Origin: Ceratotherium simum simum
Lineage: Eukaryota; Chordata; Mammalia; Perissodactyla; Rhinocerotidae
NCBI RefSeq assembly: GCF_000283155.1
Contig: NW_004454163.1
Span: forward strand, 25,054,899 to 25,118,898
Length of the DNA stretch: 64,000 nt
Reading direction: 5' to 3'
A program made the position numbers and the translations under genes. Under the pieces are notes generated by a model. The model had not been told where the DNA came from. It did not search any database and saw nothing but the letters and a program-made list of their open reading frames with translations. Numbering within the stretch: position 1 is the stretch's first letter; every line of letters starts with the position of its first letter. Shown piece by piece: positions 34,230-45,159 of the stretch.

Positions 34230-34979
34230 TAAATTATTTTAAAATGTAACTGTCTATTTAAAGATAATTAATAACAATTTTAGTGTGGACATTATATCTA
34301 AAAGTAAAATATATGACAACAGTGGCAGAAAGTTTGGGAGGGGAGAAATGGAAGGATAACATTGTAAAGTTCTCATACTATATGCAAAGTGGTACAATAT
34401 CATTTGAATACATGAAGTCATATAACATACTTGGTAAGTTAAATATATACACTATAAACTTTAAAGCAACCACTAAAATAACGAAGTGAAGAGTGATAGC
34501 TAATAAGCCAACAAAGGAGATAATAATGAAATCATAAAAAATACTGTTAATCCACAAGAAGTCAAAAAAAAAAAAAGAGGGAAAAGGGAACAAAAAACAA
34601 ATGGGATAAATTGAAAACAAATAACAAGGTGATAGATTTAAACCCAACCACATAAATAATCATACTAAATGTAAATGGTCTAAATACCTCAGTTAAAATG
34701 CAGAGGTTGTAAAGTTGGATAAAAAACAAGACCCAACTGTATGCTGCCTATAAAGAAGGCACTTTAAATGTAAAGATGCAAATAAGAAAACAGTAAAAGG
34801 ATGCAAAACGATATACCATGTTAAGACCTATCAAAAGAAAGCTGGAATTTACTTTTCAAAAGACAAAGTAGATTTCAGAGTAAAGAATATTACAAGGGAT
34901 AAAGATGGTTATTTTATTGGGTCAATTTTTATAAAAGGGTCAATTCCTCAAGAAGATATGACAATCAATATATTATGTG

Positions 34980-35875
34980 ACAGAATAATCTTTGTCAACT
35001 TAAGGTCTCTTGTTTCCTAGTATTGTACCTAAGTTGTCAATACTTAAAAAGTAACAATGTGCTTGGGGTCAGGTCCTTTAATCTTCAATATTGTCTATCC
35101 ATCTAGGACCCTATTGCCTTATATGGTCCCCAGTTCTCTGTCCATATAGGTTGCTTTTGTGGGGAGGATCCCTCTTTCTTGTTTGCCTGTACCCTTAACA
35201 AAGGATTTCTTGGCACTGCTTCTGTGCCATATGAATTATACCACTCTGAAGCAAAAAGTTGGACAAAAATGGGTTTGTCTATGGCCCTGTGGCCCAGTTG
35301 GCCTAAACCCACTGCAACCATTTCCTCCTTATGACTTGCTGCCTCCTTAGAGGTCTACCAGGGGAGAAGAAAGCCAGTCTCCCGGCTCTCAGAGATCACA
35401 CACCTTAGTCCTCTCTTCTCCAGGGTTTTTCATGAGAAGTCACCCAAACAGTGCTTACCCATACTAATCATACCCTTCTTTATGTCTTCTATAAGGCTTT
35501 TCCTATCTGGGGATTTTTTCTCTTTGAGAGAGAGGGAATTTTGTGTGTGTTTGTGCTGTGTGTGTTGAGAGATGGTATAGCTGTTCTCAACTGTTTTCTT
35601 TATGCCTCACCATTCCCTGTTGCTTTCAAAACACAAAACCAGAATGTGCATCCTTTTTTTGATTTGTGATCTATCATATGCTGCCTCGAGATAATGAGAA
35701 CAAAAAGGCCTAATTTCTTGAATAGAGAGGAGATGATGGAGGGAAAATGTGAATGACCCTGAGAAGAATGACAAAATAATGTAAATGATTCAAGAGCATT
35801 GACCTTTCCTATTTCTTTATCTGATGGCCATCACAAAATTAACATTTTATAATCATGGTTTCACTAAATATATAT
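34980..35875. other. Unassigned DNA
   Basis: No gene or named repeat. Overlapping short frames on both strands around 35103-35350 and a frame at 35451-35669 have no recognisable domain. A GT-rich patch lies at about 35538-35562. Confidence 0.45.
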
Positions 35876-36003
35876 TTAAAGAAACTTTTTTTTGTGTGTG
35901 TGTGAGGAAGATCAGCCCTGAGCTACCATCTATGCCAATCCTCCTCGTTTTGCTGAGGAAGACCGGCCCTGAGCTAACATCTATTGCCAATCCTCCTCCG
36001 TTC
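35876..36003 (-). mobile_element. 5'-truncated ERE SINE (antisense)
   Basis: Only the two 3'-end modules are present ('gaggaagatcagccctgagctacc' and 'tgaggaagaccggccctgagctaac'), preceded by a T-rich/(GT)n tail. The tRNA-like head is missing. aaatatatat flanks it at 35866-35875 and 36004-36013, a plausible target-site duplication, so the truncation happened at insertion. Confidence 0.85.
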
Positions 36004-36014
36004 AAATATATATA

Positions 36015-37180
36015 ATTAAAAAATTAACCATTACAAGCATATAGCTTGAGAACAAAAACATGATTTTGTGGAAAATCAGGACTATATGGCATCAAAAGTT
36101 TACTGGGCATGGGGATGCTGTCTTGGAAACTACTTAGCATCCTGCTGTAAGTAGTTAGCTGCCCCCCTCTCCGCGACAGCATTCTGAAAAAAACGTTAAC
36201 AGAAGACCTTCAAAAGTTGGCAGACTATTGTTAAACCAAGTTATTCCAAAATGAGTATAGATATATTTTTAATAGGTTTCAAATGCCTTCTTGCATAATT
36301 GAAAAAATGTGTAAATTAATTCTACATAAAATAAGAGGTGGAAATATACATAAAAGGTTAAATAACAGCACCAGGCAGAATATGACAGAATGCCGAGTGA
36401 ATGATGTAGACCATGTATCTCAAACTTAAGTCTAAGAAATCTTGAGCATCCAAAATTTCTTTGAGAAATTTAGAATTTTTATTTAGTCATTCCAGTGCTT
36501 GAATTTATATTTATGTTTACAAATGCATTTCTTCCAGGTGAAGGTCTACTGACAGCACAGCCCACTGTATAAATTCAGGTTTCATAGAAGTCCAAATAAA
36601 TAAAACTAATGAAAGAATTGAGTTTTGAAATGTACCATAATATTGTCATGAGGATTCAAAAAGACTTTGAACCATAGCAGGATTCCATCTTCACTGAGCC
36701 GTAAGCATACAAGGAGGAATTTTTCCATTTCTGACTCCAGTAATCATTGGATTAGGTACTCATTTAATGCAAATATCCATAACACCATCATCTTAACCTT
36801 ATTTCCAAGTGAATGAGTCAGCTTTACAGAGAGATCAAGTGACACTCCATTAAAGTTGATGTTTGAAGATTGCTCATCATCAGAATTTGGTTAAGTATGA
36901 GACTTGATTATCCTCAATTATCAAATACAGCCTTGACGTTACTAATGCTAGTTTAGTTGTACATAGTTAAATAGGCATTCTGTGTATTAATATTAATTAC
37001 TAAAGTTAAGACACAAAAGCAGGTTTAAGTTAAAACTAAGGCTTTATTTTTTTCCCCATGATTAAACCCAACATCACAGATTTAATTTCAGCAAAACAAC
37101 ATAATCCATCACATTTAAATTCATATTGTCAAATTGATTTTTATTGGCTGTGTGGTTTTGGTGATATAGTTTCACTAATG
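36015..37180. other. Unassigned AT-rich DNA
   Basis: About 1.2 kb with no gene or nameable repeat. Confidence 0.5.
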
Positions 37181-37184
37181 CTAA

Positions 37185-37282
37185 AAACTCAAGGATAAAT
37201 GTGCTAATGCGTGTAGAATGCTTGGTATAGTCCCTGGCACATGAAGAACATTCAATAAAGATTAGTTATTATTATTTTGAGG
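37185..37282 (+). repeat. MIR SINE 3' fragment
   Basis: 'gtagaatgcttggtatagtccctggcacatgaagaacattcaataaagattagttattattat' is the sense MIR 3' end. Confidence 0.8.
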
Positions 37283-37284
37283 AA

Positions 37285-38310
37285 ACTTACAGCAAGTTTT
37301 GCTTTAGTACATGTTTATAGAACGTTATTAGTACATCTCAGGATAGCACCAAAGTTCATGAATTTTTTTCTTTAAAACTTCTCTAAACATTACTCAAGTG
37401 TAATAAACACTAAGAAAGTAGCTGCCAGAAATTCATTAGTGATGAGGGGGGCTTCCTGGAAGACATCAAAAAAGCTGCCTCATTATTATCGATAAAAACT
37501 TAAAATTGAGGCACAGAAAAATAAAGTGCCTTATTCAAGCCCATTCATCAGGGCAGTAGAAGAGCCTCTTACATTTCTAGTTCCCAGTCTCTAGGACTAT
37601 GGGTCCTTTCTTTCTCTCTTGTCACTGAAGCCCAAGAATATATAGTACTTATTATTCTTTTGTCTTTATACAATGTTTTTGGAAGTAAATAACTGTTGAT
37701 TATATTTGGCAAACAGTAGTTTCTTACTGTATTTTGATATAATAATATTTTTTCAGTTTCCTTTGGAAATTGACAATTACAATGACATTGAATAGAGGTT
37801 AGAGGTGACATTAATTGTTGGGATAATCTAGATATTTACATGAATGCCAGTTTTGATGAAGCATCAAACTCTTATTTGACACACACATTATCTCAATTGT
37901 GAACATGAAGACCATGTTGCTGTGGAAATGCTGACAGAACAGCTCTCAACCTGCTTGCCAAAAAAAAAAAAAATGCGTTTTTTAAACCAAGAAATGTATC
38001 ATACCTCTTTAAAAGCTACATAGACACCATGTTTTAAAGAAAATCTATATATGTGCTTAAAAAGAAATTACACATAAAATATAAGCTGTGAAGTACAATC
38101 ATGGTGATCGAAGCTCTCTGTTTAAAAATCATAACATACAAAGATTGGCTACAAAAACTGGGAAAGATTTACCTCCTGACAACAACGAGGTAATGTGAAA
38201 CAAAACAGGCACAAAAGTACTGGTTGCTGAATCTTTCCTTTCCGAGCTATTTAGCAAAACATTGGAGAGGATCTTTCATATGCAAGAATTAATTAGGAAT
38301 GGGACCATTA
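37285..38310. other. Unassigned AT-rich DNA
   Basis: No gene seen. A weak antisense MIR-like run ('aattgaggcacagaaaaataaagtgcc') lies near 37500-37560 and an A run at about 37960-37972. Confidence 0.5.
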
Positions 38311-38312
38311 AA

Positions 38313-38503
38313 AGATATATATATATGTGTGTGTGTGTGTATTTACATACATATGTGTATATGTATACATATCCATATATAGGTGTGTATATATATAAAT
38401 AACACACACATATACATACATATGTATATACATATCTCTGTATGTGTATATATATCTATACGTGTGTGTGTGTGTATGTATATATACATATACATATATG
38501 GCG
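38313..38503. repeat. Complex AT/GT microsatellite
   Basis: Alternating purine-pyrimidine blocks: (AT)n, (GT)n, TACATA/TATACA blocks, (AC)n, (AT)n, (GT)n, TATACATA. The arrangement contains complementary blocks, so hairpin or Z-DNA formation is possible. The short frames on both strands here are artefacts. Confidence 0.92.
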
Positions 38504-38504
38504 A

Positions 38505-39475
38505 ATCTCGTCTTTTTTTAGGAGCTAAAAATCTCCTTGGAGATATGAGATTGATACATGAAGCAAAAGTAAAGAATTCAAAATGAGGTATAACTGCAAA
38601 TTTCAGCTCCATTGTCACTAAGCCCTCCAGCCCTCTGGGTCACACTCCCTTTTATATCCCAACACCACTGAGAGGTCTTTAGAGAGGTGGAGGGAAAGAA
38701 ACTTCTTTCAGCTACTCCACATTCCAGAATTCCTTATCCCTGGTCTTTATCTGTCCTTTGCTGTCTTCTCTGTACCAACCGCCTCCATCTGCACCCCCCA
38801 ACCCCGTGAGTCATTCCCAGGGTATCAAATGATGTCTGTCTTCAGGTCTCTCTCACTCTCTTACTCTCTCTGTCTCTCCCACTGTCCTCTTCTTTCTCTG
38901 TGAAATGCCATGGAAACTCCCCCAGCTGAGTAAGAACTCATTTGTCTTGTTACCTGTGTATCCATTCCAGAGGAGGTCACCACTCAGATCCTGACCTGCT
39001 GCTGTGATTGTGCAGATCGTCCTCCCTTCTTTGTTGAGCTCTGTCTCCCACCTCTTCTTTGCAGAACTCCCAAAACTCCTCTCTCCCTGTACATGACTGG
39101 GGAGTGGGGAAAGGAAGAAAAATTCCTGTTATTTCATTGTGTAGAACAATTGTCTGCATAATAAAACCCGTCTCAACTGCTTCCTCTAGACGAGACCCTG
39201 TGTCCCAGCTTTGTCCATTAAAGTGTTTTCCCAGCAGCATCTACCCCTAAGAGGAATTCTGCTACTCCCCTGGAGCACAGAGACAACTTTTTTTTCTAAA
39301 GATCATATAAGTAAAGGTTAGTATTGTAATAGACTATAGGAGCAATACAGTATTCTGCATATTTTCTTGCTACTCAATAAAAAAAAGTCTGAACATAGAG
39401 TTGGAGTGAGGTGGAAAATAGAGGTGGATAGGTAGGGAGAACTCAGATGGCGGGAGCCTTGAGGATCAGACAGAA
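38505..39475. other. Unassigned DNA, LTR-like 3' portion
   Basis: No gene called. Pyrimidine-rich sequence at about 38845-38900. The segment ending near 39250 contains an AATAAA (in 'gcataataaaacccgtctc') followed by a C/T-rich stretch, the layout of an LTR polyadenylation region, but I cannot name a family. Confidence 0.35.
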
Positions 39476-39479
39476 ATAT

Positions 39480-39870
39480 TTTATTTGGGCATGACTTCTT
39501 CTTTGACTCATATTTATTTTGTTTAATTTCTAAAATTTTGGGAATTTTCTAGTTATCTCTTTTTTTTTTTTTTTACTTCTAGCTTAATTCCACTGTGGTC
39601 AGAGAATACACTCTGTTTGTTGTCAATATTATGAAATTTGTTGAAATTTTCTTTTATCACCCAGCATTTGGTAAATTTTAGTGAGTACTACATGTCGACT
39701 TGAAAAGAATATATACTCTGTAATCATTTGTTTCATTGTTCTATATCTGCCTAATAGATCAAATTTGTTAATCTTATGGTTTACATCTTTTGTATACTTA
39801 CTCATTATCCTGTCTGCTTGTTTTATGTTACTGAGAAAGACATGCTAATGTCTCCCACTATATTTATGGA
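39480..39870 (-). mobile_element. LINE-1 ORF2 fragment (antisense)
   Basis: 'aattccactgtggtcagagaatacactc', 'gtgagtactacatgtcgacttgaaaagaatatatactctg', 'ttctatatctgcctaatagatcaaatttgttaatc', 'ctaatgtctcccactatatttatgg' is the reverse complement of the LINE-1 ORF2 endonuclease/RT-linker region. Non-coding now. Confidence 0.88.
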
Positions 39871-39874
39871 TTAA

Positions 39875-40228
39875 ATATATTTTAAGATTCATTTCAATTG
39901 CAGGGATGTGAAAACGTGAAAAAATATGTCACTTAGAATCAATGAAATATGGGAAAATATTACACATCTGGACATATGACTAGTGTGTAGATTTTAAGCC
40001 CAATAGAATTATAAAAGAATTTCTGTACATCCTGGCCAATGGCCAGAATGGGAAGATGTCAGAATGTCCAGGGTTGAGTTTAGTTGTTTTTTCTTTGGAA
40101 GGGGATGAATAGGGACACCACAGAAAGGAGACTAAAGTTTCCTTTATCTATCCTTTGAGCCAAGAGTAAATCCTAACCAGCTTGTTCACTGTTTCCTCAA
40201 CTGAGGATCTCACCTTCAACCTCTTTTC
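39875..40228. other. Unassigned DNA
   Basis: No gene or named repeat seen. Confidence 0.5.
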
Positions 40229-40229
40229 T

Positions 40230-40405
40230 AGGGAAGGAATCTCAACCTGGGGTTCCATGGACACTCCAATTTATGGGTGTCAGGGCACGCTCTCAATTAC
40301 TTCACAAGCACACACAAAATTGTGTGTTCACGTGAACATGGGCATTTATCTGGGGAGAAGTTCCATCTTCTCACCAGATTATCAGAACTGTCTGTCATCC
40401 AAAAG
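40230..40405. repeat. Fragment of a non-autonomous DNA transposon
   Basis: 'aggaatctcaacctggggttccatgg', 'tttatgggtgtcagggcacgctctcaattacttcac', 'tctggggagaagttccatcttctcaccagattatcagaac' matches a common short mammalian element of hAT/MER type. One end resembles the family's terminus; the other end is degraded. Confidence 0.5.
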
Positions 40406-40409
40406 GGAG

Positions 40410-41650
40410 TAAAGACACACTGCTCTGGAGCCAATGAAATTTTTCACACAGAATACACTCAAATCCAGATGAGAGAGGACAGGGAAGGCACAAAAAGGCA
40501 CAAAAACCAGAGAGCCATTCCCTCTTCCTTGGAACACCCCCTCCTCTGACTCTTCTCGGTGTCTTTAGATAATTGTTTGTAAAGCAGGAGTGAAAAGAAG
40601 AAAAAATAACAACGCTGTTCTGTCCTACACTGAGGCATTAACTTCCTACCATTTTTAAAAATGAATATCATGAGTAATATATCTTTATATTTCTGCTGTC
40701 TCATTGGCTCTTTACCAAATCTATTTCCCCTCTATGCCCCTGGTTCTTTCCTAAGGACAAGACAAATGACAGAGGATGTACGGCCATCACTCAAAAAAGC
40801 AGCTTCCCCTCTTTTTCAGAGGCTCCTGACTGCACGCGGTCCCCATGCGTGGTGATATATGCCTTCCACACACCAGGTGCTCCGCCGCTGATGGGCCATA
40901 TAGGAGTCCTGCGACTCAAGAGTGTTTTTGGATCCTGGAGACATTTCTGCTATGGCAACAGTCCTACAGACATGGCTTAAGGCTTATCCTGGGCTATGAC
41001 CTCATACTTTTTTCCATGTTTTATTTATAAACATTTCGGGATGACAGTTGACAACAGGGTCATGCACAGGAGGAAGACGGTTGTGCAAGGAGACTCAGAA
41101 ACAGGAAAGACTAATTAAAGTTCAGCGGCCTTTCCCAGGTGCATGTCTTCTGGACCTCAGGCATAAAACGCTGGATTAGTTGACTCCTTTCCCCAAGGAA
41201 AACAAATGTGCCGAAGATATCTGCAAGGCTTAGTAGAAGTCAGAAAAAAAGACAAAAAAAACCCTTTCTCTGATAGGGTCATGTAGAAATCTGATCTAAA
41301 AAATCTCCAGGATAAGGGCATGTTTTAACCCAGCAAATGTGGAAATATGTAGCTTTTTCACTATAGGCAGGGGGAAGTCTGCAGGCGTGATTTCAGGGAA
41401 TGAGTTCTTAGATTTTAAAAACAGATTCAAGGAAGAGATAGCCTTTTTTTCCTCGCATATCTGGTTATTGGTGGGTAAAGGCGTGATGCATGGAGCTACA
41501 GCAGTCATCATGTGATGATGAGGAGAATTAGCTGAGATACATATAGCAGAGCAGAAAGACAAAAATCCTTGATACTTGTGACACATTGAATGACTAAATA
41601 AAGCAACCCTTAAACCTCTTTCCTTCTGGAATTCTTGTCATGTGAAATTA
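40410..41650. other. Unassigned DNA
   Basis: About 1.2 kb with no gene recognised. Short frames at 40459-40704, 40661-40855, 40845-41030 and 41296-41586 have no recognisable domain. Confidence 0.45.
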
Positions 41651-41654
41651 TGGG

Positions 41655-41682
41655 GTTTTTGTTTGTTTGTTTGTTTTTCTTT
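41655..41682. repeat. (GTTT)n microsatellite
   Basis: About five GTTT units. Confidence 0.85.
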
Positions 41683-41689
41683 AAGTCAG

Positions 41690-41880
41690 TTGAGTTGGGC
41701 TTTCTACTAAGAGTAAACCGCACAAAATGATTCCATCATATTGTGCAATTAATTTCCAAAGGGTTGCACCAATTCTTCTCCTACCAGCCATGTGTTGGTA
41801 TCTCAGTTTCATTGCATCCTCAGTTGAGGTTGTGTGCAACCTCAGCACTATCACTATGCGTGTGTGTGTACACATATACT
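41690..41880 (-). repeat. LINE-1 3'UTR-like fragment (antisense)
   Basis: 'ttccaaagggttgcaccaattcttctcctaccagccatgtg' resembles an antisense LINE-1 3' region (ccaaagggttgtaccaatttacactcccaccagcaatgta). Short and diverged. Confidence 0.5.
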
Positions 41881-42009
41881 TAATTTTATATTATACTTAA
41901 ATATATATTTAATTTTGGGAAATTACATTGGCTAAATTTAAAATATTACCTCTTTATTACTTTTCTTATCCTCAAGTAAATTGGGCTGAAAATAGGACTT
42001 CAGTTTTGA

Positions 42010-42735
42010 ACATATTCTTTCCCCATCCCCACCCCAGAGCCTCTTATTCCATCTCTGTGGATGCACCACTACCTACCTAGGTGCCCAGACCTGAAACTTG
42101 GGCATCTTTCCTAACTACTCTTTTCCCTTTGAATCCTCCATTTAATCAGTGTCCAAGTTACCACACTTCTATTTCATTTCATTTTTTTTTTTTTACTCCA
42201 TCCCTAATACCTCATCTTATTCACTCATTCTTTCCTCTCTGAATTCCTGAAATAGTCTCCTAACAAGTCTTTTTGCTGGAAGTCTCAGCCCCCTTCCAAC
42301 CCACCTTCCACACTTCTTTCAGTGATCTTGCACGAATATAGGACTTATCACATCGCTCCCTTTTTGAAATCCATAATCGAGACCTTCTGTGGTTACCATG
42401 TGATCTGGATTCTCACTTGGCATTTAAAGCACCATACACCCCTCCAGTTCATCTTCTTCCCATTCTGTTCTCCCGCCATCTTTAATTAATAACAATTGCC
42501 AAATGCACCATGTAGCGTCATGTCCCCCAGCTTTTTACAAGTGTTCTTTTTCTAGGATGCTCTCATCCATACACCTTTTCTCAATTGTTTAAAAACTCAA
42601 CTCGGTTATCACCTCTTTCAGAATGCATTTCACACCTCACGCTCATCTGCGCCACCAGTGCACTTATCTCCATAACTGTCTTTTCCCCTACAAGATTGTG
42701 AGCAGGGATCATGCTTTATTGCCTAGTGCATACTA
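42010..42735 (+). repeat. L2 LINE, 3' ~0.7 kb
   Basis: Long sense L2 copy: 'ctcatcttattcactcattc', 'gaaatagtctcctaacaagtctttttgctgg', 'ttcagtgatcttgcacgaatat', 'catgtgatctggattctcacttggc', 'ggatgctctcatcc', 'atcacctctttcagaatgcatttcacacc', 'gtgcacttatctcc', 'caagattgtgagcagggatcatgc'. The order matches the L2 ORF2 C-terminal region and 3'UTR. No intact frame. Confidence 0.85.
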
Positions 42736-42834
42736 ATAATAACACATTATAACAATGACAGCATTTGCAACATGAAATTAATAGCTGCATAGCTGCTGCT
42801 TATATATTCAATTTAATTTAGGACGTTATTTAAT

Positions 42835-43000
42835 TTAACTCTCATACCTACCTTATTAGGTAAGCTACTACTATTATTATTATTCTCATTTTACATATGG
42901 GAAAATGGAAGTACAGAATGCCTAGGAAATTTTCCCAAGTTACACAGTTGCTAAATGACAGAGCAAGGATTTGAACTCAGGCAGTCTGACTCCGGAGATC
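42835..43000 (-). repeat. MIR SINE fragment (antisense)
   Basis: 'aactctcatacctaccttattaggtaagctac', 'attctcattttacatatgggaaaatgg', 'ccaagttacacagttgctaaatgacagagcaaggatttgaactcagg'. Clear MIR. Confidence 0.9.
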
Positions 43001-43364
43001 ACATTTTTGTCCATGTTGATGGATGACTTCTCTGGTTGCTGGAAAAATGTCTGGTGCGTGGAAGTTGGGATGGGGGTGGGGATTTTGGGAAGATTCTCCT
43101 GACCCTTCCAGCCCATTTTTCCCTCTTGAAGGAGGCAGAATGGTTAGGCTGGTATAGGGTCTCCTTTCCACTTGTAGCTTATTCTCATGAGCCCTTTGAT
43201 TCCACAATATGGTATCTTCCTTTATTCTCTGATCCCTTGAATGCTTAGTGTTTTCATTCTCAAGAAATAATCTAATATCTTTAAAATCATCATAATAATA
43301 CTGTTGCCGCTGATGATAGCTAACATTTATTGAATGTTTACTGTATCCTGTTAAAAATTTTACC

Positions 43365-43476
43365 ACTGGTAGTAGAATAAAGATCAAACCCCCTTGTAAA
43401 GACATTTGGTGTATGTATGTACTGGTAGTAGAATAAAGATCAAACCCCCTTGTAAAGACAATTGGTGCATGTATTT
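43365..43476. repeat. 56-bp tandem duplication, two copies
   Basis: The unit beginning actggtagtagaataaagat occurs at 43365-43420 and 43421-43476 head to tail with about three mismatches, all in the last 16 bases. The unit matches no repeat I know; it lies just after a weak antisense MIR/L2 fragment (about 43300-43360). Confidence 0.95.
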
Positions 43477-43677
43477 ATGCCGTATAGGTGACTACCTCCA
43501 TTGCTTGCATGTAAGCTGTCTTGTTTAGGATTTTAATCTTTCTCCTGCTGTGATCAGGATGTAAAGGCTGATTTGTTCCTTCTCTGACTAGCCCCAGCTG
43601 ATCACCCCTGAGAACCCCTACTTAACTCTCCCTCCCACCACTACCCCAGTCCCACAGGCAAGGCAGCTACCATGCAA

Positions 43678-43800
43678 TGAAAAGAGAACCAGGCTAGGAG
43701 CTGGAAGATCTTGATCTTTTAATAGCTGTGTTACCTTAGGGAAATCATTTAATCTTGCTGAGCCACAGTTTCCACATCTTTTAAATGAGTGTTACTTCTG
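43678..43800 (+). repeat. MIR SINE fragment
   Basis: 'agaaccaggctaggagctgg', 'gctgtgttaccttagggaaatcatttaatcttgctgagccacagtttcc' is sense MIR. Confidence 0.85.
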
Positions 43801-44035
43801 CCTCACTAAGTCACCTCCTCTGGGGTGTCTTCCCTGACCACATCATCTCGGGAAAGAATTAACCTCCTCTTCATTTCAGTACTTATCTACCTTTTTCAGA
43901 CCCATGTGTGTCACACTGTATTGTAATTGTTTGTTAATTTGTCTGCACCATCTACTAAGTTGTTAATCTCTCAAGAATAGGGAGTGGATCGTAGTTGTCT
44001 TTGGATCCCCTCTCCCTAGAGCACCTGTTGGACTG
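43801..44035 (+). repeat. L2 LINE 3' fragment
   Basis: 'aagtcacctcctctggggtgtcttccctgaccac', 'atttcagtacttatctacc', 'tctcaagaatagggagtggatc' parallels the sense L2 3' region (gtcacctcctcagagaggccttccctgacc...). Confidence 0.72.
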
Positions 44036-44039
44036 AATT

Positions 44040-44510
44040 TCCACAACTACCCCTGCCTTTCTCTTGAGTCTCCCATTTGTAGTTTCCTTTCATCCTCAAA
44101 GCCACCCATGACATCCACTTGGATCTAAAATCACTTGAATAAAACTGATGGAGTAACACACTAGGGATCCCATCTATTTTAAACTGCAGACAACAAAATG
44201 TTTCTGGTCATGGTATTCATCTTTGTCCCATCTAATAGTAATAAAAAGACCATCCTATGTCTAATGCTAATGAATATACAAGGACTTCTGCTGATGATCT
44301 GGCCAAAATATCTATGATATCATACAAGATGTTTTAATTTCTAAAGCAGAACTTGGATGGAGGTGAACTGTGGGTTGATTTCCAGTAGAGTGGCTCTGAG
44401 TGGGGGCAAAAATGGAGACATGCTATTGAGAGATGAGCCCGTAGAATTTGCTGTGATAGCTGGTTCCTTGGCTATTACTCTTTCCCATCCCCTTCCTAAT
44501 CTCATAGTCT
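44040..44510. other. Unassigned DNA
   Basis: No gene or named repeat seen; a 77-codon frame starts at 44357 in a different frame from the larger one below. Confidence 0.5.
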
Positions 44511-45155
44511 ATGTGTCAGGTGTCCAGAGACTTGTTTGGGCTGAATATTGTTTGGAATGTCGAAACAAGCGTGCATATTTTAATGATTAAGTTTATCCCT
44601 TTCTACAGGGATACTACTCATCTGGTTAATTTCACCTCAGAGTGTGAGGAAATGGAGCCTGGAGTGTGTGCACTTCCTATCATCAAAGAGAAGAGGAGAG
44701 GGAGAAGACAGTCTAAGTGCGAGCAAGAGGAATTACTCCTACAGATGTGCCCTTTGACTCCCATTTCCTGCTCCTGGCCAACCCTTTGGAGATTATTTTC
44801 AGGGACATCTCCCTCTTCCTGTGAGGCCAGAGACTTTTCTAGTTATAACGCTGTTGTATGTGACACGTCTAGGCAAGCATGCAGCAAAACCACAGAGAAA
44901 CAACAGATTAAAGAAATAAAGCTGGGCAAACTCAAAAACGCCTTCTGCAGAACTTCTCTCAAGCTTGAGGTAAACATCTCCATCCACCCTCCTCCCTCTT
45001 CAGTTTCACAGTTTATTTTTCACTGTGTTCTACTTGTGGTGGCTCCCTCTACTACGGAGAAGGGGAAGCAAGTTGTCCTACAGGAGTGGCTTCTCCAAGT
45101 AGCACAACTCTCTGAGTTCAGAACTGAAAAAGAGAGAGTGCCCCTTCCTGGGTGA
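44511..45155 (+). other. Longest open frame in the window (214 codons), function unknown
   Basis: An uninterrupted plus-strand frame with no recognisable domain, no signal peptide at its start and no resemblance to a protein I know. It is not inside a repeat that I can name. Splice-like signals flank its middle: a pyrimidine-containing acceptor ending in ctacag at 44603-44608 and a donor GAG|gtaaac with exon end at 44969, delimiting a possible 361-bp exon (44609-44969). The residue mix (many S, C, T, E, K) is not typical of a conserved globular domain. It could be an exon of an unrecognised gene, a non-coding RNA exon, or a chance open frame. I lean to chance. Confidence 0.2.
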
Positions 45156-45159
45156 GATG

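Larger units (their letters stand above)
32340..34975 (+). mobile_element. LINE-1 5' half (sense): 5'UTR, ORF1 region, start of ORF2
   Basis: In order: a 5'UTR-like segment (to about 32900), the ORF1 region ('ggcatcccatcaaaaattactaggcatg', 'gctgacaaggacagcaaaatagttattataactgtattccatatg', 'tatttgaagaaataatggctaatatttttcc', 'agtactgaaagaaaaaaaattgtcaacc'), the inter-ORF spacer, and the beginning of ORF2 ('actaaatgtaaatggtctaaatacc', 'caagacccaactgtatgctgcc', 'agggtcaattcctcaagaagatatgacaatc'). No frame survives. It stops near 34975. This is an old eutherian LINE-1; an ERE later inserted at 33935-34229. Confidence 0.9.

Noticed and set aside
38313..38503. CRISPR-like or satellite array
   Set aside because: The periodic look comes from dinucleotide and hexanucleotide microsatellite blocks, with no conserved repeat-spacer structure; the host is a mammal.
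42977..43405. 142-codon open frame, minus strand
   Set aside because: It crosses an antisense MIR and the 56-bp tandem duplication; no domain. Repeat-derived chance frame.
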